NCBI RefSeq assembly: GCF_030679875.1
Contig: NZ_JAUXSP010000019.1
Span: 1-64,000, forward strand
From: Phenylobacterium sp.
GTDB lineage: Bacteria; Pseudomonadota; Alphaproteobacteria; Caulobacterales; Caulobacteraceae
Length of the DNA stretch: 64,000 nt
Direction: 5' to 3'
Of this stretch, positions 49,162 through 59,338 are shown piece after piece. Position numbers and translations under genes: made by a program. Position 1 is the first letter of the stretch. Every line of letters starts with the position of its first letter. The notes below the pieces were generated by a model. It was not told where the DNA came from and did no database searches. It worked only from the letters and a program-made list of their open reading frames with translations.

Positions 49162-51297
49162 ATGCGCCTGTCGCGGCCTCCTAGTGCGCGGGACCTGCTG
49201 ATCGGCCTGGGTCGTCAGATGGTCAACCAGGCGGACCGCTGGAGCCTGTGGACGCCGGTGGCCTTTGGCCTCGGCTGTGCGGGTTATTTCGCCCTGGATC
49301 GGGAGCCGCTAGGGCTGGTGGCCGTCGGATGCGCCTGTCTGGCCGTCGCCCTGCTGGTCTGCGCCCGGCGTCTGCCAATCAGCCGCGAAGCAGCCCTGGC
49401 GCTCATCCTGGCGGCCTTCGCCCTGGGAGGGTTTGCGACCGCCAAGTTCAGAACAGAGGCGGTCGCAGGTCCCATCGCCCCGGCGATTGACGGCCCCAGC
49501 CACGTGGAAGGTTGGGTGGTGGACCTGGCGAGTCCCGGACAGGGCGGCGGCAGCCGCATCATTATCGCGCCCACCCGCATCGACGGCCTCTCGCCGGCCG
49601 AGACCCCCACCCGGGTCCGCCTGACCTTGCGTGACACCATCCCGCCCGTTCCCGGCACGGCGGTTCGCACACTGGCGCTGATCAACCCGCCCCCGCCGCC
49701 GGCCAGCCCGGGAAGCTACGACTTCGCCAGAGACGCCTTCTACGAGAGCATCGGCGGCGTAGGCTTCGCCCTGACGCCTCCCGCGCTTATCGATCTTCCG
49801 CCGCCCCCGGCCCGGCTGGCCCTGGATATGAAGATCAACGCCGCCCGATGGAGCCTGGCGCGTCAGATCGTGAAGAGTATGGGCCCAGAGACCGGGGGCC
49901 TGGCCGCGGCCATGGTCATGGGCAACCAGGCGTTCATTCCCCCCGAGCAGATCGAGCATATGAGGGCTTCGGGCCTCGCCCACCTGATCGCGATTTCGGG
50001 CCTCCACATGGCCATTGTCGGGGGTTTTGTCTTCGCCGCCGTCCGGGCCGGCGTCGCCGCCTGGCCCTGGCTCGCCCTTCGGGTGTCGAGCAAGAAGGTC
50101 GCCGCCCTGATGGGCCTGGGCGCGGTGGGTTGTTACCTCGTCGTCTCTGGAGCCCCCGCGCCGGCCGAGCGCGCGGCGATCACCGCCTCGGTGGCCTTTG
50201 CCGCGGTCATATTTGATCGCAGAGCCATCAGCCTGCACGGCCTGGCCCTGGCCGCCCTCATCGTCTTGCTGATCCACCCCGAGGCGGTGACCGAGCCTGG
50301 CTTTCAGATGTCGTTCTCAGCCACAGCAGCCCTGGTCGCCCTGGCTGAAGTCTGGCCCAGGGCGATCCGGGAAATCAGCGCGCCCTGGCCCATCCGCGCG
50401 GCCCAGACGGCGATGACCTGGCTGGCCGCCAGCCTGGCGGCGAGTTTCGTCGCCGGCATGGCCACGGGCCCCTTCGCCCTGCAGCACTTCAATCGCATGG
50501 CCACCTATGGCTTAGCGGCCAACCTCGCGGCCTCACCAATTTCGTCCTTTCTGATGATGCCCAGCCTGGCCCTCGGCGCGGCCCTCACGCCGCTGGGTCT
50601 GGGAGACGTGCCGCTGATGGTGTCCGGATGGGGGATTGAAGCCATCACCCGCGTGGCCCAGGCGGCGGCCGAGGCCCCGGGGGCGAACCTGCTGGTGGCG
50701 AGCGCCCCGGCCTGGGCGCTTCCCAGCGCCTTCCTGGGCATCCTCTGGCTGTGCCTGTGGCGTGGCCCCGTGCGCTGGATCGGTCTTCCGTTTGCGCTGG
50801 CCGTGAGCCTGGCGCCCCGACCGGAGCCGCCGAACCTATGGATCGCCGCTGACGGGGCGCAGGTGGCCTTGCGAGTTGGGGATGAGGCCATTCTCATGCG
50901 ACCCGATGTGAAGCGGTTCGGCGCCGAACGGTGGGCCCAGCGGCATGGACTGGCGCCCACTTCGGATGGGGCCCGGGAGCCGTACTTCGCCTGTGATCGC
51001 TGGACCTGCCGTCCCGCACCAGGCGCGCCCGTGGCGGTCGCAACCTACTGGAGTCGAAAGATCCCGGAGGCCGATGTGCTGGATGAGCTTTGCAAGTCGG
51101 CCGATCTGGTGGTGATCCGGCCGGCGATGCCCGCCAGCGCCTGTCCCGGAAAGATCGTGTTGAGCGGCGCTGACTTCGCGCGTGGGGGCTCGGTAGAGCT
51201 AGGGCTGGGCCGCGACGGTGTCTGGCGCGCCCAGTGGGCCCAGGATCTGCGCGGCCGCAGACCCTGGAGCTGGGGCGTCAGTGATAGCGGCGAATGA
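49162..51297 (+). CDS. ComEC/Rec2 family membrane protein, without metallo-beta-lactamase domain
   Basis: 711 residues: two N-terminal helices, an OB-like DUF4131 segment (about 100-200), then the polytopic competence domain (about 240-540) with [39 protein letters not shown] in pieces. The family forms the inner-membrane channel for single-stranded DNA uptake. The C-terminal about 150 residues start [17 protein letters not shown], resembling the first strands of the usual nuclease-like beta-lactamase domain, but no HxHxDH motif appears. ATG 49162 chosen; the track start would overlap gltX. Ends overlap the convergent lexA by 20 nt. Confidence 0.88.
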   Translation: MRLSRPPSARDLLIGLGRQMVNQADRWSLWTPVAFGLGCAGYFALDREPLGLVAVGCACLAVALLVCARRLPISREAALALILAAFALGGFATAKFRTEAVAGPIAPAIDGPSHVEGWVVDLASPGQGGGSRIIIAPTRIDGLSPAETPTRVRLTLRDTIPPVPGTAVRTLALINPPPPPASPGSYDFARDAFYESIGGVGFALTPPALIDLPPPPARLALDMKINAARWSLARQIVKSMGPETGGLAAAMVMGNQAFIPPEQIEHMRASGLAHLIAISGLHMAIVGGFVFAAVRAGVAAWPWLALRVSSKKVAALMGLGAVGCYLVVSGAPAPAERAAITASVAFAAVIFDRRAISLHGLALAALIVLLIHPEAVTEPGFQMSFSATAALVALAEVWPRAIREISAPWPIRAAQTAMTWLAASLAASFVAGMATGPFALQHFNRMATYGLAANLAASPISSFLMMPSLALGAALTPLGLGDVPLMVSGWGIEAITRVAQAAAEAPGANLLVASAPAWALPSAFLGILWLCLWRGPVRWIGLPFALAVSLAPRPEPPNLWIAADGAQVALRVGDEAILMRPDVKRFGAERWAQRHGLAPTSDGAREPYFACDRWTCRPAPGAPVAVATYWSRKIPEADVLDELCKSADLVVIRPAMPASACPGKIVLSGADFARGGSVELGLGRDGVWRAQWAQDLRGRRPWSWGVSDSGE

Positions 51298-51970
51298 GGC
51301 CCACCAGTCGGCCTTGGACCGCCACCTGATCTGGGCCGAAGATGCGGGTTTCATAGGCCGGATTGGCGGCCTCCAGCGCGATTGAGGCGCCCTTGCGCCT
51401 CAGGCGCTTGAGGGTGGCTTCCTCGCCCATGACCAGGGCCACGACGATCTCTCCGGAATTGGCCGAGTCGGCGCGCCGGATCACCACATAATCCCCGTCC
51501 AGAATGCCGGCGTTGATCATCGAATCACCCTGGACCTCCAGGACAAAGTGCTCGCCGGCGCCGAGCATCGACTCCGGCACATGCAGCCGATCGCGCTCCT
51601 GCTGGATGGCTTCGATGGGGGTGCCCGCGGCGATCTTGCCGAGAACCGACAGCTCCCGGGTGTCGTTGGCCGCGGTGGCCGGCGCTGGGTCGCCAGGGCC
51701 GACCAGCTGCGGCTTGAAGGCCTGACGCCCCTTGGGCGGCGCGGACGTGGTGGCGTCCTGAGGAAGCTTCACGACTTCAAGCGCCCGGGCCCGGTGCGGG
51801 AGACGGCGAAGAAAGCCGCGTTCCTCCAGAGCCGTGATCAGCCGGTGGATCCCGGACTTGGACGCCAGGTCCAGCGCCTCCTTCATCTCATCGAAGGACG
51901 GCGAGACGCCGGTCTCTTTGATCCGCTCATGAATGAACATGAGCAATTCGTGCTGCTTACGGGTCAGCAT
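51278..51970 (-). CDS. lexA: LexA repressor
   Basis: SOS master repressor and self-cleaving S24 peptidase, 230 residues. N-terminal winged helix ([17 protein letters not shown]...[17 protein letters not shown]); cleavage site Ala115-Gly116 ([10 protein letters not shown]); catalytic Ser150 ([10 protein letters not shown]) and Lys188 (EEATLKRL). The linker is longer than in E. coli. ATG 51970 fits the family start. Two LexA boxes in the promoter indicate autorepression. Convergent with comEC. Confidence 0.97.
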   Translation of the reverse strand: MLTRKQHELLMFIHERIKETGVSPSFDEMKEALDLASKSGIHRLITALEERGFLRRLPHRARALEVVKLPQDATTSAPPKGRQAFKPQLVGPGDPAPATAANDTRELSVLGKIAAGTPIEAIQQERDRLHVPESMLGAGEHFVLEVQGDSMINAGILDGDYVVIRRADSANSGEIVVALVMGEEATLKRLRRKGASIALEAANPAYETRIFGPDQVAVQGRLVGLIRRYH

Positions 51971-51988
51971 TGGACTTCCCAACCTTGA

Positions 51989-52003
51989 GAACAAAGCGCA
52001 AAC
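51989..52003 (-). promoter_or_regulatory. Second, imperfect LexA box at lexA
   Basis: On the minus strand GTTTGCGCTTTGTTC is GTTT-N7-GTTC, one mismatch from the consensus, in the lexA 5' leader 18 nt upstream of the ATG. Confidence 0.5.
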
Positions 52004-52012
52004 GTTAGCGAT

Positions 52013-52027
52013 GTTCTCTAGGCGTTC
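52013..52027 (-). promoter_or_regulatory. LexA box (SOS operator) of lexA
   Basis: Plus strand GTTCTCTAGGCGTTC is a perfect GTTC-N7-GTTC. It covers the -10 element of the lexA promoter, so binding would block initiation. Confidence 0.88.
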
Positions 52028-52041
52028 TATCTTAATGTCAA
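52015..52041 (-). promoter_or_regulatory. Promoter of lexA
   Basis: Minus strand TTGACAT (52041-52035), a 12-nt spacer, then CCTAGAGA (52022-52015), close to the Caulobacter consensus and overlapped by the LexA box. Confidence 0.65.
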
Positions 52042-52082
52042 GTTACCGGCCGGTGGCGCCCCGGAGTGGGCGTCTGCTCGCA

Positions 52083-53045
52083 TCAGGGGGCTGCGAAATT
52101 CAGCGGCACCGTGGTCGGGTAGGTGGCCAGAAAGCGTTCTGCGACAAAGTGCAGGACGATATCGGGCTGCTCTCGACGGATGATCTCAGCCAGGACGTCG
52201 CCGTCATGCCAGACATAGACTGACCGGGAGAAGTGCTCGGCCAGGAACGGAATTGATTCGGTGGCGGTGGAGTCCCGAAAGACCACGGCCCGGGGCAGGC
52301 TCGGATCGGGCGTCTCGTAGATCAGCATCTCGCGACCGTGGAAGCCGGTCTGATCTTCAGGAGTGAGAGCCAGACGTTTCGCCCGGACCAGCGCTTCGTC
52401 CAAATTGTACTTCAGGGTGATCTCGAGCATGGCGCGCCAGCGGGCATAGTCAGCGTCGATGTCGAAGCCCGGCTTCTGGTTCTCGTCGAGCTGGACGAAC
52501 AGATCGCCTTCGAAGCCGGCCCGGGCCGGCAGGAGTTCGCTGGAAGTGATCGCCGGGCGGGTCGTCAGACCGGCGGCGTCCAGGGTCTCGATCACAAACC
52601 GGTAGAGCAGGTAGCCGCCGAGCCAGTTCACATGGGTGTCGCCGCGGAAATACAGGAAGCCCAGCCGCTTCATCCGCTCGAACCACGGCTGCAGATAGTG
52701 GATCTGGGCCGGAAAGCGCTTGGCGAGCCAGGTGGCGGGACGGCTCGGGTCTGAGTTCAGATCCACCAGACCCTTGGGCAGGTATTCCTGATAGGCGACG
52801 CTCTTTTCCGGCGTGATGAACATCAGGTAGGGCGTGGGCGCCAGCGCCTCAAGCCGGGCCTTAATGACCCCCTCGACCTGAGTCCGCTCACGCCGTGTCC
52901 AGCGCGTCACGCCAAACTGCCAAGGCAGGAAGTCATTGGTGTCGTTGACCAGGAAGACCCAGCCCCCAGGCGCGGCCAGGGCCTTACCTGGCTGACGCGC
53001 CTTGGCGGCCGCGACGCGGCGAGCGGCCCTGCGCGGCCAGATCAA
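52083..53045 (-). CDS. AlgX/AlgJ-like SGNH-fold protein (putative O-acetyltransferase)
   Basis: 320 residues. The segment [18 protein letters not shown] has the Asp-x-His pair and [10 protein letters not shown] a candidate nucleophile Ser, the order used by AlgX/AlgJ alginate O-acetyltransferases. [17 protein letters not shown] near the N-terminus also resembles that family. No membrane anchor or clear signal peptide is seen; the N-terminus is short and basic. The TTG start overlaps the trpC stop (TTGA), suggesting coupling. No MBOT or other polysaccharide gene is nearby, so the substrate is unknown. Confidence 0.7.
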   Translation of the reverse strand: MIWPRRAARRVAAAKARQPGKALAAPGGWVFLVNDTNDFLPWQFGVTRWTRRERTQVEGVIKARLEALAPTPYLMFITPEKSVAYQEYLPKGLVDLNSDPSRPATWLAKRFPAQIHYLQPWFERMKRLGFLYFRGDTHVNWLGGYLLYRFVIETLDAAGLTTRPAITSSELLPARAGFEGDLFVQLDENQKPGFDIDADYARWRAMLEITLKYNLDEALVRAKRLALTPEDQTGFHGREMLIYETPDPSLPRAVVFRDSTATESIPFLAEHFSRSVYVWHDGDVLAEIIRREQPDIVLHFVAERFLATYPTTVPLNFAAP

Positions 53046-53830
53046 GACATCAGGCCGCGGACAGCCGCCGTGACGTCGGCCTGACGCATCAGGCTTTCCC
53101 CCACCAGCATGGCCCGGGCGCCGGCCGCCTCCAGCCGACGGACATCGGCGGGGCCAGCTATGCCGCTCTCGGTGACCAAGAGGGCGCCTTGCGGCGCCAG
53201 GGCCGCCAGTCGTTCTGTTGTGGCCAGGTCTGTCTCAAAGGTGCGCAGGTTGCGGTTGTTCACCCCCACCAGGGTCGCGCCCATCCGACCGGCGCGGTGC
53301 ATTTCGTTCTCGTCATGCACCTCGACCAGGGCGTCCATGCCCAGCCGGGCGGCTTCGGACTGCAGCTCTCCAGCCAGCACATCATCGACCATGGCCAGGA
53401 TGATCAGGATGGCGTCGGCCCCCAGGGCCCGTGACTCGGCCACCTGCCAGGGGTCCACAAGGAACTCCTTGCGCAAGGCCGGCAGACCGACGGCGTCTCG
53501 GCCTGCGGTGAGGTAGGAGTCCGCGCCCTGGAAGCTGGGGGTGTCGGTGAGAATGGAAAGGCAGGCGGCGCCGCCCGCCTCATAGGCTCTGGCCAGGTTC
53601 GGGGGATCAAAGTCGGCCCGGATCAAGCCCTTTGAGGGGGAAGCCTTCTTGATCTCGGCGATGAGCGCCAAACGTCCCGGGGCATGAGCGCGAACCAAGG
53701 CCGCGCGAAACCCGCGGGGGGGCGAAGGGGCGGCGGCGGCGGCCTCGACCTGCGCCTGTGAACGCTCGCGCTTGCGGCTCGCCACCTCGTCGCGCTTGTA
53801 AGCGGCGATCTTGTCCAGCACGTCGCTCAT
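53042..53830 (-). CDS. trpC: Indole-3-glycerol phosphate synthase
   Basis: TIM-barrel enzyme of 262 residues in tryptophan synthesis. Motifs: [49 protein letters not shown] and LVTESGI. Not fused to trpF. ATG 53830 overlaps the trpD stop (ATGA); the track start 53848 lies in trpD. Confidence 0.96.
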   Translation of the reverse strand: MSDVLDKIAAYKRDEVASRKRERSQAQVEAAAAAPSPPRGFRAALVRAHAPGRLALIAEIKKASPSKGLIRADFDPPNLARAYEAGGAACLSILTDTPSFQGADSYLTAGRDAVGLPALRKEFLVDPWQVAESRALGADAILIILAMVDDVLAGELQSEAARLGMDALVEVHDENEMHRAGRMGATLVGVNNRNLRTFETDLATTERLAALAPQGALLVTESGIAGPADVRRLEAAGARAMLVGESLMRQADVTAAVRGLMS

Positions 53831-54840
53831 CAGGCGGTGATCTCGCAAAGCTTGTTCAAGGCGTGGAGTGCGCGACCGTCGTCCAGCACCTGGGCGGCCA
53901 GTTCAACGCCCTCACGCAGGGTTTCGACCCGCTCGCCCACCAGGAAGGCGGCCGCGGCGTTCAGGGCGACGATGTCGCGATAGGGGCCCGTCTCGCCCTC
54001 CAGCAGGCGACGCAGGGCCGCGGCGTTGACCTCGGGCGCGCCGCCGGTGAGATCTGACAGGGCCGCCCGGGGCAGGCCGACGGCCTCTGGCGTGACCGTG
54101 AACAGGCGCACCTGACCGTCTTTCCACTCAGCCACCTGGGTCTCACCTGTGGTGGTCATCTCGTCCATGCCGCCACCATGGACGACCCAGGCGCGTTCGG
54201 CCCCCAGACCGCCCAGGACACGAGCCAACGGCTCAACCCAGCGTTCGGAAAACACCCCAAGCACCTGCCGTTGGGCGCCGGCGGGATTGGCCAGAGGCCC
54301 CAGCAGGTTGAACAGGGTGCGAAAGCCAAGCTCGGCGCGGATCGGCGAGACATGCTTCATCGCCCCGTGGTGGGCCTGGGCGAAGAGAAAACAGATGCCA
54401 GCCTCATCAAGCCCGCGACGCTGTTGCTCACGGCCAGCGGTGATGTTCACGCCCAGCGCAGAGAGCACGTCGGCGGCTCCTGAGCGGGAGGACAGGGCGC
54501 GATTGCCGTGCTTGGCCACCTTCAGCCCGCCGCCCGCGGCCACGAACGCGACGGCGGTGGAGATGTTCAAAGTGTGCAGCCCATCGCCGCCCGTGCCGCA
54601 GACATCGATCACCTGATAGGGATGATCGAGCACGATGGCGGCCTCGCGCATGGCCCGGGCGCTGGCGGTGATCTCGCCGACGGTCTCGCCGCGCATGCGC
54701 ATGGCGGTGAGCGCGGCGGCCACCTGGGCTGGGGTCGGCTCGCCGCGCAGACAGGCGGCGAAGAAGACCTGGGCGTCTTCCTCAGACAGCGTCGCCCCGT
54801 CGGCGAGGCGGGCAAGGAGGGGCTTGAAGGCCTCGGACAT
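53830..54840 (-). CDS. trpD: Anthranilate phosphoribosyltransferase
   Basis: 336 residues, second step of tryptophan synthesis. The PRPP motif [17 protein letters not shown] and [17 protein letters not shown] are present. Starts 9 nt after trpG; coupled to trpC by ATGA. Confidence 0.96.
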   Translation of the reverse strand: MSEAFKPLLARLADGATLSEEDAQVFFAACLRGEPTPAQVAAALTAMRMRGETVGEITASARAMREAAIVLDHPYQVIDVCGTGGDGLHTLNISTAVAFVAAGGGLKVAKHGNRALSSRSGAADVLSALGVNITAGREQQRRGLDEAGICFLFAQAHHGAMKHVSPIRAELGFRTLFNLLGPLANPAGAQRQVLGVFSERWVEPLARVLGGLGAERAWVVHGGGMDEMTTTGETQVAEWKDGQVRLFTVTPEAVGLPRAALSDLTGGAPEVNAAALRRLLEGETGPYRDIVALNAAAAFLVGERVETLREGVELAAQVLDDGRALHALNKLCEITA

Positions 54841-54849
54841 CTGCGCCCC

Positions 54850-55440
54850 TCAGGCTGGGCTCAGGCGGCGGGCGCCAGCGAGGTCCAGGAAGTTGGAGAG
54901 CAGGGCGTGACCGCCCTCCGTGGCGATGGACTCCGGGTGGAACTGCACGCCGAAGATTGGCCGGCTCACATGCTGGACCCCCATGACCTCGCCGTCCTCG
55001 GTCCAGGCGGTGATCTCCAGCACCTCGGGCATGGTCTCGCGACGCACCGAAAGGCTGTGATAGCGGGTGGCGGTGAAGGGATTGGGCAGGCCAGCGAAGA
55101 CGCCCTTGCCGGTGTGGTGGATGGCGCTGGTCTTGCCGTGCATCAGGCTTGCCGCCCGGATGACCTCGCCGCCAAAAGCCTGGCCGATGGCCTGATGGCC
55201 CAGGCAGACCCCCAGGATCGGCAGGTCCGTGGGCGCCTTGGAGAGCAGGTCAAGGCAGATGCCCGCCTCATTGGGCGTGCAGGGCCCTGGCGACAGCAGC
55301 ACGCCTTCCGGTTTCAGCGCGATCGCCTCTTCGGCGCTCAGCGCGTCATTGCGATGGACCAGCGTTTCGGCCCCAAGCTCGTTCAGATAGTGAACGAGAT
55401 TGTAGGTGAAGCTGTCGTAGTTATCGACGACCAGGATCAT
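54850..55440 (-). CDS. trpG: Anthranilate synthase component II (glutamine amidotransferase)
   Basis: 196 residues. Class I amidotransferase triad: the Cys in [13 protein letters not shown] and the His and Glu in [10 protein letters not shown]. Supplies ammonia to TrpE. Signature start [19 protein letters not shown]. It is separated from trpE by about 300 nt that hold a small opposite-strand ORF, so trpGDC probably starts from its own promoter or by read-through from trpE. Confidence 0.96.
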   Translation of the reverse strand: MILVVDNYDSFTYNLVHYLNELGAETLVHRNDALSAEEAIALKPEGVLLSPGPCTPNEAGICLDLLSKAPTDLPILGVCLGHQAIGQAFGGEVIRAASLMHGKTSAIHHTGKGVFAGLPNPFTATRYHSLSVRRETMPEVLEITAWTEDGEVMGVQHVSRPIFGVQFHPESIATEGGHALLSNFLDLAGARRLSPA

Positions 55441-55520
55441 GGATTTTCTCTAGGCCAAAGCTCAGGGCGGCGCAAAGCGCCACATTGCATATGGGCGCGG
55501 GCAGGGCGATGCTCCAGCCC

Positions 55521-55742
55521 ATGTCGCTCACCGATTCCGCGCTCGATCCCGACGCCATGGCCCAGGCGCGCACCTTGCTGACGCCGGCGCCCGTCCGGGA
55601 ACGACTGTGGCCGGTGGTCGCCGCCGCCGCCTTCGCTGCGATTGCCGCCTTGGCCCTCGCCGGCGCCATGATCACCGCCCCGCCGGTGGTCAGCCAACCG
55701 ATGACGACCAGCCAGGATGAGACCCTGACCCCCGTCCTCTAG
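55521..55742 (+). CDS. Small single-helix hypothetical protein between trpG and trpE
   Basis: About 73 residues from ATG 55521 (MSLTDSALDPDAMAQARTLL), with one Ala-rich hydrophobic helix (about 32-52) and a short polar C-terminal tail (PVVSQPMTTSQDETLTPVL). Opposite in strand to the trp genes. It looks like a membrane-anchored peptide with a cytoplasmic N-terminus, of the kind often encoded next to sigma/anti-sigma or periplasmic genes, but no family is recognised. Upstream ATGs at 55509 and 55491 are alternatives; no clear ribosome site is seen. Its TAG overlaps the trpE stop. Confidence 0.55.
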   Translation: MSLTDSALDPDAMAQARTLLTPAPVRERLWPVVAAAAFAAIAALALAGAMITAPPVVSQPMTTSQDETLTPVL

Positions 55743-57271
55743 ACGAAGCGCCAGGCGTCCTCGGCGGCCCGACGAAGCGCCCGGGCCTTGTGCATAGTCT
55801 CGTCGTATTCGGCGTCAGGATCGGAATCGGCCACCACCCCGCCGCCTGCCTGGATGTACATTTGGCCATCCTTGAAGCAGGCAGTCCGCAGGACGATGCA
55901 GGTGTCGACCGAGCCGTCCGCGCCGAAATAGCCCACGGCGCCGGCATAGGCGATGCCCCGCTTCTCGATCTCAAGCTCGTCGATGATCTGCATCGCCCGG
56001 ACCTTGGGCGCCCCTGAGAGGGTTCCAGCCGGCAGGGCCGCCATCAGCACGTCCACAGGATCGACCCCCTCGGGGGCGTCCCCCTCCACATTGGAGACCA
56101 GATGCATGACGTGGCTATAGCGCTCGACAAAGAAGCTGTCGGTCACGCGCACAGCCGGGCCCTTGGCCCGGGGCGCCTCGGCGTTGCGACCTGGCTGGCG
56201 CAGCATGGCCACCCGGCCCACATCATTGCGGCCGAGATCGAGCAGCATCAGGTGTTCGGCCCGTTCTTTCGGGTCGGCGATCAGCTCCTGCTCCAGGGCC
56301 AGGTCCTCTTCCGGCGTCGCGCCACGGGGGCGGGTGCCGGCGATCGGACGGATGGTGATCTTTCCGTCCCGCAGACGCACGAGGATTTCGGGGCTGGAGC
56401 CCGCCAGCTGGAAGTCGCCAAAGTTCAGATAGAACAGGAAGGGCGACGGGTTGGTCCGGCGCAGTGACCGGTAGAGGGCCAGGGGATCGAACGGGAAGGG
56501 CGCCCGGAACCGATGGCTCGGCACCACCTGGAAGATGTCGCCCGCCCGGATATAGGCCTTGGCCTTCTCGACAATCCCTCGATAGGTCTCGCGACTGACC
56601 GGCGTGGTGAAGGCGTCGGGGGCGGCGACGCCCTCGCCCGTCAGTCCGGGGGCAGGGGCGCGCAGGTCCTCGCGGACCGCCTCAAGGCGCGCCTTGGCAG
56701 CCTCATAGGCCGCCTCTGCCGTTAGGGCGCCGGGACGCACCGTGGTGGCCAGGATGATCTCCTGGCCGATCGAGTCGAAGATCGCCACGATGGAAGGACG
56801 GGTCATGATGCCGTCGGGCAGATCAAGCGGGTCAGGATTGACGTGGGGCAGCCGCTCCACCAACCGGACCATGTCATAGCCCAGGGCGCCGAACACCCCG
56901 GCCACCATCGGAGGGAGCCCTTTGGGGATATCCAGCCTCGCGCTGGCCACCAGATCCCGAAGGGAATCCAGCGTGCCCGCCGCCTGGGTCGTGAACCGGC
57001 CCGCGGCGATGTCGCCCCCTTCGGCGATTTCAGCGACCTGACCCCGGCAACGCCAGACGAGGTCCGGCTTGAGGGTGATCACGGAATAGCGGCCACGCCA
57101 GGCGCCGCCCTCGACTGATTCGAACAGGAAGGCGTAGGGCTGCCCCTGACCGATCTTCAGATAGGCCGAGACCGGCGTCTCCAGATCATCGATCAGGCGG
57201 GTCCAGACCACCTGCGCCGCACCGTTCGCATGGCGTGTGGCGAAATCAGCAAATTCCGGCTCAAGGCTCAC
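55739..57271 (-). CDS. trpE: Anthranilate synthase component I
   Basis: Chorismate-utilising enzyme of 510 residues. The feedback site region FLFESVEGGAWRGRYSVI corresponds to the LLES element that binds tryptophan. Active-site motifs: IRPIAGTRPRGATPEED, MLLDLGRNDVGRVA, MHLVSNVEG and GTLSGAPKVRAMQII. GTG start overlapping the ppiD stop (GTGA), so it is translated from a ppiD-trpE mRNA. Confidence 0.96.
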   Translation of the reverse strand: MSLEPEFADFATRHANGAAQVVWTRLIDDLETPVSAYLKIGQGQPYAFLFESVEGGAWRGRYSVITLKPDLVWRCRGQVAEIAEGGDIAAGRFTTQAAGTLDSLRDLVASARLDIPKGLPPMVAGVFGALGYDMVRLVERLPHVNPDPLDLPDGIMTRPSIVAIFDSIGQEIILATTVRPGALTAEAAYEAAKARLEAVREDLRAPAPGLTGEGVAAPDAFTTPVSRETYRGIVEKAKAYIRAGDIFQVVPSHRFRAPFPFDPLALYRSLRRTNPSPFLFYLNFGDFQLAGSSPEILVRLRDGKITIRPIAGTRPRGATPEEDLALEQELIADPKERAEHLMLLDLGRNDVGRVAMLRQPGRNAEAPRAKGPAVRVTDSFFVERYSHVMHLVSNVEGDAPEGVDPVDVLMAALPAGTLSGAPKVRAMQIIDELEIEKRGIAYAGAVGYFGADGSVDTCIVLRTACFKDGQMYIQAGGGVVADSDPDAEYDETMHKARALRRAAEDAWRFV

Positions 57272-59211
57272 TCAGCCGATTCCTTCGTCGCAGGCGCCTT
57301 GGGCGCCGCCTTGGACGGGGGGGCTTCAGGCTCCAGTCCGAGCGCGGCCCGCGCCCGCGCCTCGCTGGTGCGAACCTTGACCTTGTCACGGGCCGCCAGA
57401 CTCGAGGCTTCGGCCATGTCGCGGAACAGGGCCATGCTGGCCTGGCCGCGGCCGTCCTCCACCGCCTGGGCGACCTGGGCGGTCGCCCCAGGCCGAACGG
57501 CTTCGAGCTTGCCCACAATCATGCCGAGGGTGACGTCTCGAGCGGTGAACACTTCCAGCGGCGCGGCGCCGAAGGCCCGGACCAGGGCGTCTTCGGAGAG
57601 TTGCTCGCCAGGACGCGCCGTCGTCCGGCTCAGGCCCGTGGCGCGGGTGACCCGGGCCCCGACGCTGGTCGCCGCAGCCTCCAGGGTCTGGCCGCCGCGG
57701 ACGCGTTCGGCCACCTCGGTCGCCTTGGCCTCGAGCCGCTGCACCATTTCCCGCTGCATCCACACCTGGGTCAGGAGGGGGCGGACGTCGTCGAGGGGGG
57801 GCAGGGCGGCGGGAATGACCCGTTCGGCGCGGACCGCGAAATACTCCCCTTCCGTCAATTCGGTCAGGTCAGACTCGCTGCCCTCAGCCAGGGCGAAGGC
57901 GGCCTCCAGCAGTTGAGGCGTCACGCCCTGGACCGGCTGGCCCTCCTGGTTGCGGCCCTGCTGGCTCACGGCGGGCAGGGTGATCACGGTGGCCCCCGCC
58001 GCCTGGGCGGCTTCGGCCAGGGAGGCGCCGCCGATATGGGCCTCCTCATAGGCTTGGGTGCGCTCATAGACCTTCTCGGCGGCCTGATCGCGGCGGATTT
58101 CAGCTTCCAACATGGGCCGGACATCTTCGAGGGTCGGCTCGCGCCCTGGATTCACCGCCGTCACCTTGACGACGGAGAGGCCCAGGTCGCCCTCGATGGT
58201 GTTGCTGACCGCGCCGGCGGCCAGGGCGAAGGCCGCTTCGGCCACCTTGCGGTCGGCGATGGCGCTGCGGGGGCGAGAGTCGTAGGTGACCGGCTCCACA
58301 CCGATATCCTGGGCCACGGCGACGGGATCCTCACCCTCGCGCAGGCGCTGGGCGATCCGCGTCGCCGTCGCCTGATCCCGGGCCGGAATCTGCACCAGGG
58401 TCCGGGTTTCGGGCTGGGAGAGGGTGTCCTTTCGGAACGCGAAGCGCTCCTCGAGGTCTGCTGCGCTGATCGGGCCCGCCATGTCCTGGGGGCGAGGGGC
58501 GAAACGCACCACCGACAGGACCCGGTACTCGGGCATGCGCAGTTGCTCGGCGTTCTCCTGCATGAAGGCCTGAAGCTGCTCGTCGGTCGGCAAGCCCGGC
58601 GCCTCGACGGAGGAAATTCCGATCTGGAAGTAGCCAATGTCGCGTTCTTCAAGATCGACCATGGCCGCCAGGGCGCCATAGGCCCGGGGGGCCCTAAGTC
58701 CGCTGACCAGGCCCGAGGCGAAATGCTGTTGGGCGATCTCGTCCTCCAGCAGGGCGATGAAGCCGTCGGAGGTCAGGTTGGTCTCCCCCAGACGCTGCTC
58801 CATCAGGTTCCGATCGAAGCGACCGCTGATCGGGTCGAAGAAGGCGGGGATCTGCCGCAGTTGATCGGCCACAAGGCTGTCGCCGGGGCGCAGGCCAATG
58901 CGGTCCAGCATCTCGGCCAGGGCCTCGCGGGTGGCGATCTGTTCCAGCAGGCTGGGGATGACGCCGTTTTCCGCCGCCATCTGGGGGGTGATCGGCTGGC
59001 CCATCTGCTGCTCGGCGTTCTGGCGCCACTCATCATACGCCCGCCGGAAGCCTTGATCGTTGACGCTGCGGCCACCGGCCTTGACGACCCATGTGGAGAA
59101 CTGGCCCTGCAGCACATCGGACATGCCGAACACGGCGAAGCTGATGACCAACAGGCCAATCAGGATGGCGGCCACCCAGGATTTGGCGAAGGCGCGGAAC
59201 GCGGTAATCAT
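57268..59211 (-). CDS. ppiD: PpiD-like membrane-anchored peptidyl-prolyl isomerase
   Basis: 647 residues: an N-terminal membrane anchor (SWVAAILIGLLVISFAVFG), a SurA/PpiD-type N-terminal chaperone region (about 40-170), a parvulin-type rotamase domain (about 250-370) and a long C-terminal region. Acts in the periplasm on proteins leaving the Sec channel. ATG 59211 with AGGAAGG is preferred; the track start at 59562 reads through tpiA on the opposite strand. Divergent from tpiA and coupled to trpE. Confidence 0.9.
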   Translation of the reverse strand: MITAFRAFAKSWVAAILIGLLVISFAVFGMSDVLQGQFSTWVVKAGGRSVNDQGFRRAYDEWRQNAEQQMGQPITPQMAAENGVIPSLLEQIATREALAEMLDRIGLRPGDSLVADQLRQIPAFFDPISGRFDRNLMEQRLGETNLTSDGFIALLEDEIAQQHFASGLVSGLRAPRAYGALAAMVDLEERDIGYFQIGISSVEAPGLPTDEQLQAFMQENAEQLRMPEYRVLSVVRFAPRPQDMAGPISAADLEERFAFRKDTLSQPETRTLVQIPARDQATATRIAQRLREGEDPVAVAQDIGVEPVTYDSRPRSAIADRKVAEAAFALAAGAVSNTIEGDLGLSVVKVTAVNPGREPTLEDVRPMLEAEIRRDQAAEKVYERTQAYEEAHIGGASLAEAAQAAGATVITLPAVSQQGRNQEGQPVQGVTPQLLEAAFALAEGSESDLTELTEGEYFAVRAERVIPAALPPLDDVRPLLTQVWMQREMVQRLEAKATEVAERVRGGQTLEAAATSVGARVTRATGLSRTTARPGEQLSEDALVRAFGAAPLEVFTARDVTLGMIVGKLEAVRPGATAQVAQAVEDGRGQASMALFRDMAEASSLAARDKVKVRTSEARARAALGLEPEAPPSKAAPKAPATKESAE

Positions 59212-59249
59212 GGAGGACCCTTCCTCGGGCGCGAAGTCCAGTGGAGGCG

Positions 59250-59279
59250 GGTATAGTGGAGGCGGCTTCCCCCCCGCAA
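59250..59279 (-). promoter_or_regulatory. Possible promoter of ppiD-trpE
   Basis: Minus strand TTGCGGG (59279-59273), a 15-nt spacer, ACTATACC (59257-59250). The start would lie about 35 nt upstream of ppiD. Confidence 0.45.
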
Positions 59280-59338
59280 GCACGTGACAGCGTCGATCGC
59301 TTGGCTTATCGGCCTGACCGACCCCACGGAGAGGCCAA

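Noticed and set aside
57235-59256. 673-aa plus-strand ORF opposite ppiD
   Set aside because: Low-complexity Gly/Leu/Arg shadow of ppiD with no domain; it would also overlap the ppiD promoter.
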